DNA from: Acidobacteriota bacterium
GTDB lineage: Bacteria; Acidobacteriota; Terriglobia; Bryobacterales; Bryobacteraceae
NCBI GenBank assembly: GCA_025354885.1
Contig: JANXLY010000203.1
Coordinates: 1 to 33,188, forward strand
DNA: 33,188 nt
Direction of reading: 5' to 3'
Part shown: piece by piece, positions 15,424-24,116 of the stretch
How the letters are laid out: each line of letters opens with the position of its first letter
Numbering within the stretch: position 1 is the first letter of the stretch
Notes under the pieces: model-generated
Told to the model about the DNA's origin: nothing
Databases searched by the model: none
What the model saw: the letters and a program-made list of their open reading frames with translations, nothing else
Position numbers and translations under genes: made by a program

Positions 15424-18360
15424 ATGAAACGCACCTTTTGCGCGCTGCTGCTGATTTCGAGTTTTGCCTATGGCCAACAGAAGCAGGATGCCGGATATAC
15501 AGCGAAAATCCGCGAGTTTACAACCGACAAAATGTTTTTGACGGAACTGGTGGATCATCTGCCCGAGAGTGGAAGTGTGCCGACGCCAGAGAAGGTGCTG
15601 GGCTATGTGGCCGGAACGCCGAACAAGTTGACGCATGCGGCGGATGTCCACAAATACATGCGGGTGTTGAGCGGGGCAACGCAGCGGGTAAAGGTTTTTT
15701 CGATCGGGAGCACGGAAGAGGGACGCGAGATGATCGTGGTCTGTATTTCAGACGCGGCGAATTTGGCAAAGCTCGAGCGCAACAAGGAACTGATGGCGAA
15801 GCTGGCAGACCCTCGCAAGACGGATGCGGCAGCGGCGCAGGCGGCCATGGAAGAAGTTGTGCCGATGTACTGGCTGACCGGTTCATTGCACTCGCCCGAG
15901 ACCTCCAGCCCCGAGATGCTGATGGAACTCGCGTATCGTCTGGCAGTGGAAGAGACGCCGTTTGTGGAAACGATTCGTAAGAATATGATCGTGATGATCA
16001 CGCCGGTTTCGGAGGTGGATGGCCGCGAGAAAATGGTGGATCTATACAACTGGAAGAAGGCGCATGAGGGTCAGGCTGCACCAAGTCTGATTTATTGGGG
16101 CAAGCACGTGGCGCACGATAACAATCGCGATGGCATGAACCTGTCGCTCGCACTGACTCGTAATGTCTGGAAGACTTTCTTCGAGTTTCATCCGCTGGTG
16201 CTGCATGATTTGCACGAGAGCGTGCCGTTCTTGTATGTGTCGACTGGCATGGGACCTTACAACGCCTGGTATGACCCGATCCTGATCAGCGAGTGGCAGA
16301 AGATGGCTTATCACGAAGTAGAACAGTTGACCAAGCGCGGGGTGCCCGGAGTGTGGACGCATGGTTTTTACGATGGGTGGGCGGCGAACTATATGTTTCT
16401 AGCCGCGAATGGCCACAATGCGATCGGGCGATTTTACGAGACTTTTGGCAATGGGGGTGCGGATACTCGCAAGCGCACGGTGCCTGCAGCTTCTACGACG
16501 CGGACCTGGTTTCGACCCAATCCGCCCATGCCCGAAGTGATGTGGAGCCAGCGCAACAATATCAATATGCAACAGAGCGGCGTGCTGCTCGCGCTCAATT
16601 ATACTGCGCTGAACAAGATGGAGTTTTTGAATAATTTTTACCTGAAGGGGCAGAGGAGTATTGCGAAGGCTTCGACGGAGGGGCCTTCGGCTTATGTAGT
16701 GCCAGGGGATGCGCCAAGACCGGGTCAGGCGGCGGACCTGATGCGGGTAATGGATTTGCAGGGCGTGGAAGTGCATCGACTTGATGCGGCTACTGAAGTG
16801 ACGACGAAGACCGGGAAGCGGAGTTTTCCTGCTGGCAGCTATGTGATCCGGATGGATCAGCCCTATTCCCGTATGGCCGATATGTTGCTCGATTTGCAGT
16901 ATTACAACGTCAATGACCCACGACCTTATGACGACACGGGCTGGAGCCTGGGGTATTTGCGCAATGTAGAAACGGCGCGGGTGACGGATGGTGCAATATT
17001 GAAGGCGCCCATGACGCTGGTGAAGGGTGTGCCGCAATTGACATCGACTCTCAGCGGATCTGGAGCGGCGAAGGCGTGGGTGATTGCACATACAGCGGAT
17101 AGCAACCTGGCGACGTTTCGATTCGCGTTGAAGGATGTGAAGATGTGGTCGGCAGAGGCAGCGTTTGAAGCGGGCGGAGCGAAGTTTGGGGCCGGAGCGG
17201 TGATCATCCCGACTGAGAATGTTTCGCAGGCTCGGGTGGTGGAAGCGGCGAAGGGTTTGGGCTTGAAAGTGGTGGGACTGGATTCATTGCCAGCAGTTGC
17301 GAAACATGAGCTGGCAGCGCCTCGTATTGCGCTGGTGCATACCTGGACGAACACGCAGAATGAGGGTTGGTTCCGATTGGCGATGGAAGCGGCCAAGGTG
17401 CCTTACGAGTACATCAGCGACCAGAAGCTGGGCCAGATCAGTGATCTGAGAGCCAAATATGACGTGATTCTGTTCGGACCTGTGAATGGGGCAAGCCAGA
17501 GGGTGGTGAACGGGATTCCGAAGCGTGATGGAGAGCCTGCGATGCCGTGGAAAGCGTCCGAGTTGACGCCCAACTTTGGGACCAGCCCAGATCAAACCGA
17601 TGACATGCGCGGCGGGATGGGCATTGAGGGTGTTTTGAATCTGCGCCGCTTTGTGGAGGCGGGAGGATTGTTTGTGACGGTTGGCGGGAATGCTTCGATT
17701 CCGATTGATTACGGGATGGTGGATGGTGTGAGGATTGTGCCGACTCGGGAGCTGCAGGTGAGTGGGAGTGTTTTGATGAGCAATGTGACCGACAAATTGA
17801 GCCCGATTGTATATGGGTATGACGAAAAGGTTCCGGTGTACTTTAACTCTGCGCCGGTGCTAGAGGTGAGTACGACGGGTGGTGTCACGGCTGGTGGCCA
17901 GGGGGCGGCTCCAGGAGGGCGGCCGACTGGACGTGGTGGATTGAATGATCCGGATGTGGTGCAAGGCCGGGTTTTTCAGGAGGCGCCTAAAGCACCTGTT
18001 GTGAAGCCGGGGGAAGAAGCACCGCTGAGCGCAGAAATAAGGGAGGCGATGCGTGCTTATTTGCCACCGGCAGAAATGACGCCGCGAGTGGTGATGAAGT
18101 TTGCGGCGGTGTCAGAACTTTTGATCAGTGGCATGCTGGCTGGTGGACAGGAATTAGCGGGCAAGCCAGTGGTGGTGGATGTGCCGGTGGGCAAGGGCCA
18201 TGTGGTGATGTTTGCGAACAATCCGATGTGGCGGCAGCAGACGCAGGGAAGCTGGTTTTTAGTTTTCAATGCGGCGATGAACTACGCGAATTTGAATGCG
18301 GGGCGGGTGAAGTCGGGGAGTGCTGGCGGCGGGCCGAGTGGGGTGGCGGAGGAGCAGTAG
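15424..18360 (+). CDS. Secreted M14-family zinc carboxypeptidase-like protein
   Basis: The ATG at 15424 begins a clear Sec signal peptide (MKRTFCALLLISSFAYGQQ), so I prefer it to the TTG at 15391 that overlaps the thrC start; the protein is then 978 residues. The M14 zinc site is visible as H-S-P-E in TGSLHSPETSS (HxxE) and a later His in FHPLVLHDLHES. RDGMNLSLALTRN carries the Asn/Arg-type substrate contacts. After the peptidase domain of about 350 residues comes a long C-terminal region with glutamine-amidotransferase-like alternation (VILFGPVNG, then GGLFVTVGGNASIP), as in many acidobacterial and Bacteroidetes M14-like proteins. It probably removes C-terminal or D-amino acids from peptides in the periplasm. 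A Gly/Pro-rich linker lies near residues 820-850. Confidence 0.85.
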   Translation: MKRTFCALLLISSFAYGQQKQDAGYTAKIREFTTDKMFLTELVDHLPESGSVPTPEKVLGYVAGTPNKLTHAADVHKYMRVLSGATQRVKVFSIGSTEEGREMIVVCISDAANLAKLERNKELMAKLADPRKTDAAAAQAAMEEVVPMYWLTGSLHSPETSSPEMLMELAYRLAVEETPFVETIRKNMIVMITPVSEVDGREKMVDLYNWKKAHEGQAAPSLIYWGKHVAHDNNRDGMNLSLALTRNVWKTFFEFHPLVLHDLHESVPFLYVSTGMGPYNAWYDPILISEWQKMAYHEVEQLTKRGVPGVWTHGFYDGWAANYMFLAANGHNAIGRFYETFGNGGADTRKRTVPAASTTRTWFRPNPPMPEVMWSQRNNINMQQSGVLLALNYTALNKMEFLNNFYLKGQRSIAKASTEGPSAYVVPGDAPRPGQAADLMRVMDLQGVEVHRLDAATEVTTKTGKRSFPAGSYVIRMDQPYSRMADMLLDLQYYNVNDPRPYDDTGWSLGYLRNVETARVTDGAILKAPMTLVKGVPQLTSTLSGSGAAKAWVIAHTADSNLATFRFALKDVKMWSAEAAFEAGGAKFGAGAVIIPTENVSQARVVEAAKGLGLKVVGLDSLPAVAKHELAAPRIALVHTWTNTQNEGWFRLAMEAAKVPYEYISDQKLGQISDLRAKYDVILFGPVNGASQRVVNGIPKRDGEPAMPWKASELTPNFGTSPDQTDDMRGGMGIEGVLNLRRFVEAGGLFVTVGGNASIPIDYGMVDGVRIVPTRELQVSGSVLMSNVTDKLSPIVYGYDEKVPVYFNSAPVLEVSTTGGVTAGGQGAAPGGRPTGRGGLNDPDVVQGRVFQEAPKAPVVKPGEEAPLSAEIREAMRAYLPPAEMTPRVVMKFAAVSELLISGMLAGGQELAGKPVVVDVPVGKGHVVMFANNPMWRQQTQGSWFLVFNAAMNYANLNAGRVKSGSAGGGPSGVAEEQ

Positions 18361-18363
18361 CCG

Positions 18364-18756
18364 TCAGTCAGTTCCTAGCACAACGACGTCGTACTGCCGT
18401 ATTTGCAAATCAGCTGAAAGAATTCGCATTTTCTCGGCTCGGGCCTGAGCGATGAGAATCCGGTCAAACGGATCTCGATGCAATGGTGGCAGCCCTTCCA
18501 ATTCCGCGAGATGAGCAACTTGAATCGCAAGCGGTGAGATATGGTTCTTCTCCATTTGCTTCATGATGTAGCCGGTCGCCGGTAACGGCATTGCTAATTT
18601 GCCCAAATTGATCTTGATGACCATTTCCCAGATACTGGCGATGCTGAGATAAAGCTGGTTGGATTCGTCCAGGAAGATTGCTGCTTTGCTGCCGGAAAGC
18701 CTTGGATCACCCATTATGGCCCACAAGAAAATGTGGGTATCTATCAGGATCCTCAC
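18364..18756 (-). CDS. PIN-domain ribonuclease toxin (VapC-like)
   Basis: This 130-residue PIN-domain protein has the acidic residues expected for metal-dependent RNA cleavage: Asp6 in LIDTHIFLW, Glu44 in SIWEM, Asp95/Asp98 in HRDPFDR and Asp116 in SADLQ. The pattern (DTH-x-FLW, then HRDPFDRxLxAQA) is the type encoded with Phd/YefM antitoxins in type II modules. Its start overlaps the antitoxin stop by 4 bp. All catalytic residues are present, so the toxin looks intact. It ends 3 bp from the stop of the convergent M14 gene. Confidence 0.9.
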   Translation of the reverse strand: MRILIDTHIFLWAIMGDPRLSGSKAAIFLDESNQLYLSIASIWEMVIKINLGKLAMPLPATGYIMKQMEKNHISPLAIQVAHLAELEGLPPLHRDPFDRILIAQARAEKMRILSADLQIRQYDVVVLGTD

Positions 18757-18989
18757 CTTTCGAATGCGTCCAGAATATCGTCAGGCAAAGGGGCATCGAA
18801 ATCCTCTGCCATCGTTACCATGCCCTTGGCCGTTCCCAAAACGCGGGGGGTTGAGGCAGTCGCAACAGGGAGCAGACGAACCAAGGGACGACCGGAACGC
18901 ATGATGATGACCTCCTCGCCTGCCAGTGCCTGATCGAGCAGACGAGAGAGATGAGTTTTCGCTTCGTGAACATTTACCTCTATCGACAT
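18753..18989 (-). CDS. Phd/YefM-family antitoxin
   Basis: This 78-residue protein has the typical antitoxin N-terminus NVHEAKTHLSRLLDQALAGE, followed by EVIIMRSGRPLVRLLPV, which together form the Phd/YefM DNA-binding dimer fold. The C-terminal 25 residues are acidic and probably unstructured until bound to the toxin. It would neutralise the VapC-like toxin and repress the operon. It is the first gene of the pair, with a palindrome-containing region just before its ATG. Confidence 0.9.
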   Translation of the reverse strand: MSIEVNVHEAKTHLSRLLDQALAGEEVIIMRSGRPLVRLLPVATASTPRVLGTAKGMVTMAEDFDAPLPDDILDAFER

Positions 18990-19012
18990 GACTATATTAT
19001 GGACTAAGTCTA
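18990..19012. promoter_or_regulatory. Candidate autoregulatory operator of the toxin-antitoxin pair
   Basis: The segment immediately upstream of the antitoxin ATG has the palindrome GACTAAGTC (19002-19010) and a second GACTATA half-site (18990-18996), separated by the AT-rich TATATTAT run that could serve as a -10 region. Type II antitoxins usually bind such sites overlapping their own promoter. No footprint is implied; the assignment is by position and symmetry. Confidence 0.3.
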
Positions 19013-19095
19013 CTTTATGATCAACTCCCGGGAATCGATATCGGCTGCTTTCGGGTCCACGAAATCGGAAGACTGTGCGTCAATGCTTATGAGAC

Positions 19096-19740
19096 GTGGT
19101 TTCGAAACTCTTTATATTCGCCTTTTGTTTGCCATTGTGGGGCGCCAAGTTTGTGGTGCTGCAGAGTGGTTTTCAGCTTGCCGTGGACCGCTGGGAGAAA
19201 AGCGGCGAGCAGATTCTGATCTATCGCGAAGGTGGGATCTTGACCGTTGCGACTTCGGATGTTGTTGAATTTATTGAAGAAATGGATGCTCCGAAACCGA
19301 TTGCTGCGGTGATTGTGAATGCCCAAGCCGTGGCCAAGCCGGAGGCGCCAAGAACGGATCCGAAACTGGTGATTGTCGAGATGGCCGAGCAATACGGATT
19401 GCCAGCAAAGTTTGTGGCCAGCGTTGCGCGCACCGAGAGTGCTTACCGGACCGATGCTGTGAGTGCAAAGGGAGCGATTGGAGTGATGCAGTTGATGCCT
19501 GGAACGGCTCGGGAGCTGGGTGTTGATCCAAACGACGTTCGGCAGAACATCGAGGGCGGGACGAAGATGTTGCGGGATTTACTGGTGCAATATCAGAATG
19601 ATCCGGATCAGGTGAGAAAAGCTCTTGCGGCTTATAACGCCGGAGCTGGCGCAGTTGCGAAATATGGCGGGGTGCCGCCCTATCGGGAAACGCAAAATTA
19701 CGTGGACCGCGTATTGAAGAATTATCAGGGTGCAAAGTAA
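19096..19740 (+). CDS. Lytic transglycosylase (SLT family)
   Basis: This 214-residue protein cleaves peptidoglycan glycan strands. A short N-terminal signal-like stretch (residues 3-16) is followed by a small N-terminal region and an SLT domain from about residue 88: catalytic Glu114 in ARTESAY, GVMQLMPGTA (129-138), and AYNAG (179-183). The start must be the GTG at 19096, because an in-frame TGA lies immediately before it at 19090. It ends flush with the ATG of the GspE-like ATPase (TAAATG), so it heads this operon. That context suggests it opens the wall for the pilus or secretion machine, as specialised lytic transglycosylases do in other envelope systems. Confidence 0.9.
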   Translation: MVSKLFIFAFCLPLWGAKFVVLQSGFQLAVDRWEKSGEQILIYREGGILTVATSDVVEFIEEMDAPKPIAAVIVNAQAVAKPEAPRTDPKLVIVEMAEQYGLPAKFVASVARTESAYRTDAVSAKGAIGVMQLMPGTARELGVDPNDVRQNIEGGTKMLRDLLVQYQNDPDQVRKALAAYNAGAGAVAKYGGVPPYRETQNYVDRVLKNYQGAK

Positions 19741-21357
19741 ATGGCAACCGAACGGGTAGCGCTCAAGAATACGGAAGTTGAAGAGATTGACGCAAGGCGG
19801 CTGGCGCTGCGTTATCGCGCCGAATTTGTCGACTTGCGCAATGCCGAGATCGACCACGATCTGTTCCGGACGATTCAGGTAGACCTGATGTTCCGCTACA
19901 ACTTTGTGCCGCTGCACGCTGATGGGGCTTCTCTTGAAATTGCGATTGCTGACCCGCGCAATCTGCAGATGATTGATGAGCTGAGTTCGCTGCTGGGCAA
20001 GAAACTGAAGATCAAGGTGGCGACGCTGAGCCAGATCTCAGACCGGCTCAAGAAGACGGAACAAAGCCAGCGCGTACTCGAAGAAGTGACAGAGGGCTTC
20101 ACGCTTGATGTAGTGGGCGATGAAGAGAATTCAGAAGAAACGCTTTCGATCGACAAGCTGAGTGCCGATAGCGATACGGCACCTGTGATCCGACTGGTGG
20201 ACACGACGATCTTTAATGCCCTGGAGCGTCGGGCGAGCGACATACACATCGAAACGCGGGACCAGGAAGTGGCGATCAAGTACCGCATTGACGGTGTGTT
20301 GCAGTATGCGATGCCGCCGATTGCGAAGGACTGGCATTCGGCGATCATCTCGCGCATCAAGGTGATGAGCGAGCTCGACATTGCCGAGCGACGCGTGCCG
20401 CAGGACGGGCGTTTTCGAGTGCGGTACAAGGGCCGCCTGATTGACTTCCGCGTGTCGATCATGCCGACCGTGCATGGCGAAGACAGCGTATTGCGCGTGC
20501 TCGATAAAGAGAGTATGAGCGAGAAGTTTACCCGACTTTCGCTTGAGGTTGTGGGTTTTTCGGAAAAGGATGTGACGAAGTTCCGCCGCTACATCAAAGA
20601 ACCTTATGGCATGGTGCTGGTGACGGGGCCAACGGGTTCTGGCAAGACGACAACGCTCTACGCAGCGCTCAGTGAGATTCAGAACGACGAAGACAAGATC
20701 ATCACGATTGAAGACCCGGTTGAGTATCAGTTGAAGGGCGTGACGCAGATCCCGGTGAACGAGAAGAAGGGTCTTACTTTTGCACGCGGGCTGCGCAGTA
20801 TTTTGCGTCATGACCCGGACAAAATTCTGGTGGGCGAAATTCGCGATCAGGAGACGGCAATCATTGCGATCAACGCTGCGCTGACGGGGCACCTTGTGTT
20901 CACGACGGTGCACGCGAATAACGTTTTTGACGTGCTGGGCCGCTTCTTGAACATGGGTGTTGAGGCGTACAATTTTGTGAGTGCGCTGAATTGTATTCTG
21001 GCGCAACGGCTGGTAAGGCAGATTTGCCCTCATTGCAAGACGCCTATTCAGGTGAGCGATCAGGAGTTGCTCGACAGCAGCCTGAAACCCGAGGAGTGGC
21101 GTGACGTGGTTTTCTACGAAGGCAAGGGCTGTTTTGAATGCGGTGGCACTGGGCATCGCGGGAGAACGGCGATTCATGAATTGCTTGATTTGACCGAAGA
21201 TATTCGGGAGATGATTCTGGAGAAGAGACCGACTTCGCAGATCCGCAATGCGGCGCGTGCGCAGGGGATGAGCACGCTGCGCGAGAGTGCGGTGGAGCGA
21301 TTGAGGGAAGGCGTTACGACGCTGAAAGAAATCAACAAGGTGACCTTCGTCGAATGA
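19741..21357 (+). CDS. GspE/PilB-type assembly ATPase
   Basis: This 538-residue hexameric ATPase powers pilus or pseudopilus assembly at the inner face of the cytoplasmic membrane. An N-terminal MshEN/T2SSE-N domain (about 20-115) precedes the ATPase. Walker A is GPTGSGKTT (296-304), the Asp box is IEDPVEYQ (323-330), Walker B is KILVGEIRD (361-369) and the His box is TGHLVFTTVHAN (382-393). The zinc site has Cys429, Cys432, Cys464 and Cys467. Length fits GspE/PilB (500-570) and excludes the shorter retraction ATPase PilT. The next gene overlaps its end by 4 bp. Confidence 0.93.
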   Translation: MATERVALKNTEVEEIDARRLALRYRAEFVDLRNAEIDHDLFRTIQVDLMFRYNFVPLHADGASLEIAIADPRNLQMIDELSSLLGKKLKIKVATLSQISDRLKKTEQSQRVLEEVTEGFTLDVVGDEENSEETLSIDKLSADSDTAPVIRLVDTTIFNALERRASDIHIETRDQEVAIKYRIDGVLQYAMPPIAKDWHSAIISRIKVMSELDIAERRVPQDGRFRVRYKGRLIDFRVSIMPTVHGEDSVLRVLDKESMSEKFTRLSLEVVGFSEKDVTKFRRYIKEPYGMVLVTGPTGSGKTTTLYAALSEIQNDEDKIITIEDPVEYQLKGVTQIPVNEKKGLTFARGLRSILRHDPDKILVGEIRDQETAIIAINAALTGHLVFTTVHANNVFDVLGRFLNMGVEAYNFVSALNCILAQRLVRQICPHCKTPIQVSDQELLDSSLKPEEWRDVVFYEGKGCFECGGTGHRGRTAIHELLDLTEDIREMILEKRPTSQIRNAARAQGMSTLRESAVERLREGVTTLKEINKVTFVE

Positions 21358-22205
21358 GTCTGCTGGAGAAGTTACGTAATCTTGTGGAAGAACCGCCGCC
21401 TGCGTTCGCTTTTGAACTTGGGCCGGGAGGCATTGCTCACTGGCAATCGGGTACGATGCGTTTTGATCCGGTTGCGGGCCTGGATGCGCAAGTGGACGCG
21501 GATCGATTGTCCGAGATGCTGGGCAGACTGACACCTACTGTAAACGGGAACAAGAAACGTGCGGCTGCGGTGATCTTGCCGGATCGATCAGCGCGGATCA
21601 CGCTGATGGACTTTGATCAGTTCCCGCGCAAGGCCGAGGAGCAGGCAGCCCTGATCCGCTTTCGGCTGAAACGGACTGTGCCCTTTGATGTGGATTCTGC
21701 AATCCTGCGTTATCAGGTAAAGCAACTCGGCGCCAACAAAGTGGAACTGACGATTGCGGCCATTGCCGCCGAGACATTGGCTCCGTATGAAGCAGCATTT
21801 CGTAGCGCTGGTTTTCACCCCGGGTTCATTACGATTGCAGGGTTGAGTGCAGCAAATCTGGTAGAAGCAGATACTTTGGCGATGCGACTCAGCGGGCACA
21901 CGCTGACGCTGAGCCACTTTGAAGGAATGGAGTTGCGCCTGTTTCGCTGTCTTGAATTGCAGGAAGGCACGATCGAAGAAATTTTGAATGTTCTCGACCC
22001 GACACTCGCCTATCTCGAAGATGAACGCAGGACCAGACCGGCGCGGGTGGAACTTTGTGGGCTTGGCACGATGGCGGCAGAACTGGAAGAACATTTGCGC
22101 AACCAATGGAACTTGCAGTCAAAGCCGTTGCGCAGTCGGCTGGGAACGGTAGATGCAAACAACGCCGGCCTGTATGGCTATCTGGAAGGGATGGGAGTGA
22201 ACTAG
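21354..22205 (+). CDS. PilM-like actin-fold protein
   Basis: This 283-residue protein lies directly after the ATPase gene, where PilM or the cytoplasmic GspL part is encoded. The N-terminus (AFELGPGGIAHWQ) and the segment AAAVILPDRSARITLMDF fit the PilM actin-like fold, as do the AALIRFRLKRTVPFDVD and YRVK-like blocks (the EIRWEAEQYIPF region of classic PilM is here FRLKRTVPFD). It is shorter than classic PilM (about 350), and the C-terminal ATPase subdomain looks abbreviated. It has no membrane helix and would dock onto the N-terminal tail of PilN. Confidence 0.8.
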   Translation: MSLLEKLRNLVEEPPPAFAFELGPGGIAHWQSGTMRFDPVAGLDAQVDADRLSEMLGRLTPTVNGNKKRAAAVILPDRSARITLMDFDQFPRKAEEQAALIRFRLKRTVPFDVDSAILRYQVKQLGANKVELTIAAIAAETLAPYEAAFRSAGFHPGFITIAGLSAANLVEADTLAMRLSGHTLTLSHFEGMELRLFRCLELQEGTIEEILNVLDPTLAYLEDERRTRPARVELCGLGTMAAELEEHLRNQWNLQSKPLRSRLGTVDANNAGLYGYLEGMGVN

Positions 22206-22209
22206 CGCG

Positions 22210-22782
22210 ATGCAAGTCAGAATCCCTATCAATCTTGCGAGTGAACCTTTTCGCCGCGACCGGGCGATGCTGGTGGCATCGTTTTTGCTTGCGCTCGTTC
22301 TGATCGGAGCGCTTGTGTCTCAAGTGATGTTGATTCTCGAAGAGCGCACGCGGGCCAGCGAAACTCGCGCGGCAGTTGCGAAGCTGGAGCGGGCACTGGG
22401 GCAACAAACGGCAGAGCAGACGAAAGTAGACGCAGTGTTGCGGCAGACACAGAACTCGGAAGTGCTGGACCGTAATGTATTTCTGAACACGCTGATCTCA
22501 CGAAAGGCAGTGAGCTGGACACAACTTTTCGCTGATCTGGAGAAGGTGATGCCGGGGACAGTGCGACTGGTGAGCGTGCGCCCGCAGATCACGCCGAATA
22601 ATCAGGTTGTGCTTGATATGACCGTTGGAACGCTTACCAGCGAACCGGTTATCGACATGCTGATGCGGCTCGAAGGATCGCCATTGTTTGGGGCAACTAC
22701 GATTAGCACGCTGCTGCCTCCCTCTCAAAACGAGACGCTTTACCGCTATCGATTGAATGTGAATTATGCGCCTAAACCTTAA
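22210..22782 (+). CDS. PilN-like inner-membrane platform protein
   Basis: This 190-residue protein begins with the short cytoplasmic motif INLASEPFRRDR (7-18), which PilN uses to dock onto PilM, then one transmembrane helix (about 20-43), a coiled coil (about 44-80) and a ferredoxin-like periplasmic domain in the C-terminal half. It partners the following PilO-like protein. It starts 4 bp after pilM-like and ends by overlapping the next start by 17 bp. Confidence 0.83.
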   Translation: MQVRIPINLASEPFRRDRAMLVASFLLALVLIGALVSQVMLILEERTRASETRAAVAKLERALGQQTAEQTKVDAVLRQTQNSEVLDRNVFLNTLISRKAVSWTQLFADLEKVMPGTVRLVSVRPQITPNNQVVLDMTVGTLTSEPVIDMLMRLEGSPLFGATTISTLLPPSQNETLYRYRLNVNYAPKP

Positions 22783-23350
22783 GGTAAACAGTATCGACTG
22801 GCGAAATCCGAGCGTCTACATGCGCCTGGTGCTGGGGCTACTGCTGGCTGCCAATCTGGTGGCGCTCTGGATGCTTTTGTTTCCGCCCGGAGGCAGCCTT
22901 GAAGAAGTGGAAGAACGTTCCGTTTCGTTGCGGCAGCGTAGCATCCAACAAACGCGCACACTCGAGCGGATGCGTGTTTTGGCGGCAAAGGTTCAAGAGA
23001 GCCGAAGCGCAGGGGAGAAGTTCTTTGCTTCGTACTTTATGGAGCGGCGCAAAGCCGCAAGTACGATCGTAGGTGAGCTGACCAGCCTTGCCAAAAAGGC
23101 GGGGATCAAGTCGAAGGAACACTCATTCATTCTTGAGCCAGTGGATGGGGCGGAAGATCTCTCGATGATGACTGTGAACGGGTCTTATGAAGGCACATAT
23201 GCGGATCTGATTCAATTCGTGTACCGCGTAGATCAGAGCCCTCGATTTCTGATTATCGAAAGTCTGAGCGCAGCTCCGCAGCAGTCGGCTGGACTGCTGA
23301 ATATCAGCATTCGCTTTCATGTTTTTGTGAAAGAGATTCCGGGGACCTGA
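22766..23350 (+). CDS. PilO-like inner-membrane platform protein
   Basis: This 194-residue protein has a single transmembrane helix (about 20-40), a coiled coil rich in Glu, Gln and Arg (about 45-90), and a C-terminal domain with GSYEGTYADLIQFVYRVD, the hallmark of PilO/GspM-like proteins, ending in strands FLIIESLSA and LLNISIRFHVF. It pairs with PilN and links to the PilP/GspC-like protein. Its start lies inside the end of pilN-like, a tight coupling. Confidence 0.83.
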   Translation: MRLNLKVNSIDWRNPSVYMRLVLGLLLAANLVALWMLLFPPGGSLEEVEERSVSLRQRSIQQTRTLERMRVLAAKVQESRSAGEKFFASYFMERRKAASTIVGELTSLAKKAGIKSKEHSFILEPVDGAEDLSMMTVNGSYEGTYADLIQFVYRVDQSPRFLIIESLSAAPQQSAGLLNISIRFHVFVKEIPGT

Positions 23351-23354
23351 AACG

Positions 23355-24116
23355 ATGGCACTCGAAATGAAATTCGGCGGAGACAAAAAGCAGCTGCGAA
23401 CCCTGGGGATCCTGGGGCTGGTGCTGGTTGTGATTATTTACTGGAATTACTTCAGTGGGCCGGATACTCCGCCCGCGAAGCAGGCTCCCCGTGCGGCTGC
23501 AACGAATGCAGCGCCGATCACGAGCCTGCCTTCAACCACAGCCACTGCGTCTCGAAAAGTTGAAGAGAAGAAGCGCATTCAAGTGGATCGTCGAGCACAG
23601 GAATTCCGGCCACGGGTAGGCCCGGCGCGGCCGGAAGACCGGCCGGATCCGATGACAGTGGACCCGACTTTGCGGCTGGAATTGTTGGCCAAGCTCGAAA
23701 AAGTTCAGATCAGCGGCGGAATGAGGAGCCTGTTTGATTTTTCGAATGTTTCGATGACCAGCGCAGGGCCGGTGGCGAAGATCATTCCATCGCCGCAGAA
23801 AGGGCCGCTTACACCGAAGCCATTTATTGGGCCGATGAATAAGCCTCCCGAGCAACCGAAGCTGGTGGCGCAGGCACCGCAGGCACCTCCGATTCCCCTG
23901 AAGTTTTACGGATTCACGAGCGGCTCGCGCGGGGCGAACAAGAAGGGTTTCTTTCTTGATGGGGAAGAGATCGTAGTGGCTTCTGAAGGCGAGACGATCA
24001 AGAAGCGATATAAGGTGATCCGCATCGGGCTGGCAAACGTCACTATGGAAGACACGCAATATTCGCAGCAGCAAACGCTGCCGATTGTGCCGGACAATAG
24101 TGGTGGAGGCATTTAA
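23355..24116 (+). CDS. PilP/GspC-like periplasmic linker protein
   Basis: This 253-residue protein has one N-terminal membrane helix (about 15-33), a long Pro/Ala-rich linker (about 34-125) and a compact C-terminal beta domain (about 185-240) with LKFYGFTSGS, then GFFLDGEEIVVASEGETI and YKVIRIGLANVTMED. This HR-domain-like pattern is shared by GspC and PilP, which reach from the inner membrane to the secretin. The match is by architecture and position, not by strong sequence identity. The secretin it should touch is not encoded in the window. Confidence 0.7.
   Translation: MALEMKFGGDKKQLRTLGILGLVLVVIIYWNYFSGPDTPPAKQAPRAAATNAAPITSLPSTTATASRKVEEKKRIQVDRRAQEFRPRVGPARPEDRPDPMTVDPTLRLELLAKLEKVQISGGMRSLFDFSNVSMTSAGPVAKIIPSPQKGPLTPKPFIGPMNKPPEQPKLVAQAPQAPPIPLKFYGFTSGSRGANKKGFFLDGEEIVVASEGETIKKRYKVIRIGLANVTMEDTQYSQQQTLPIVPDNSGGGI

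Noticed and set aside
20131-21534. 467-codon open frame on the minus strand
   Set aside because: It lies wholly antisense to the ATPase and PilM-like genes, has an Arg/His/Gln-rich composition typical of a reverse-strand shadow, and shows no domain.
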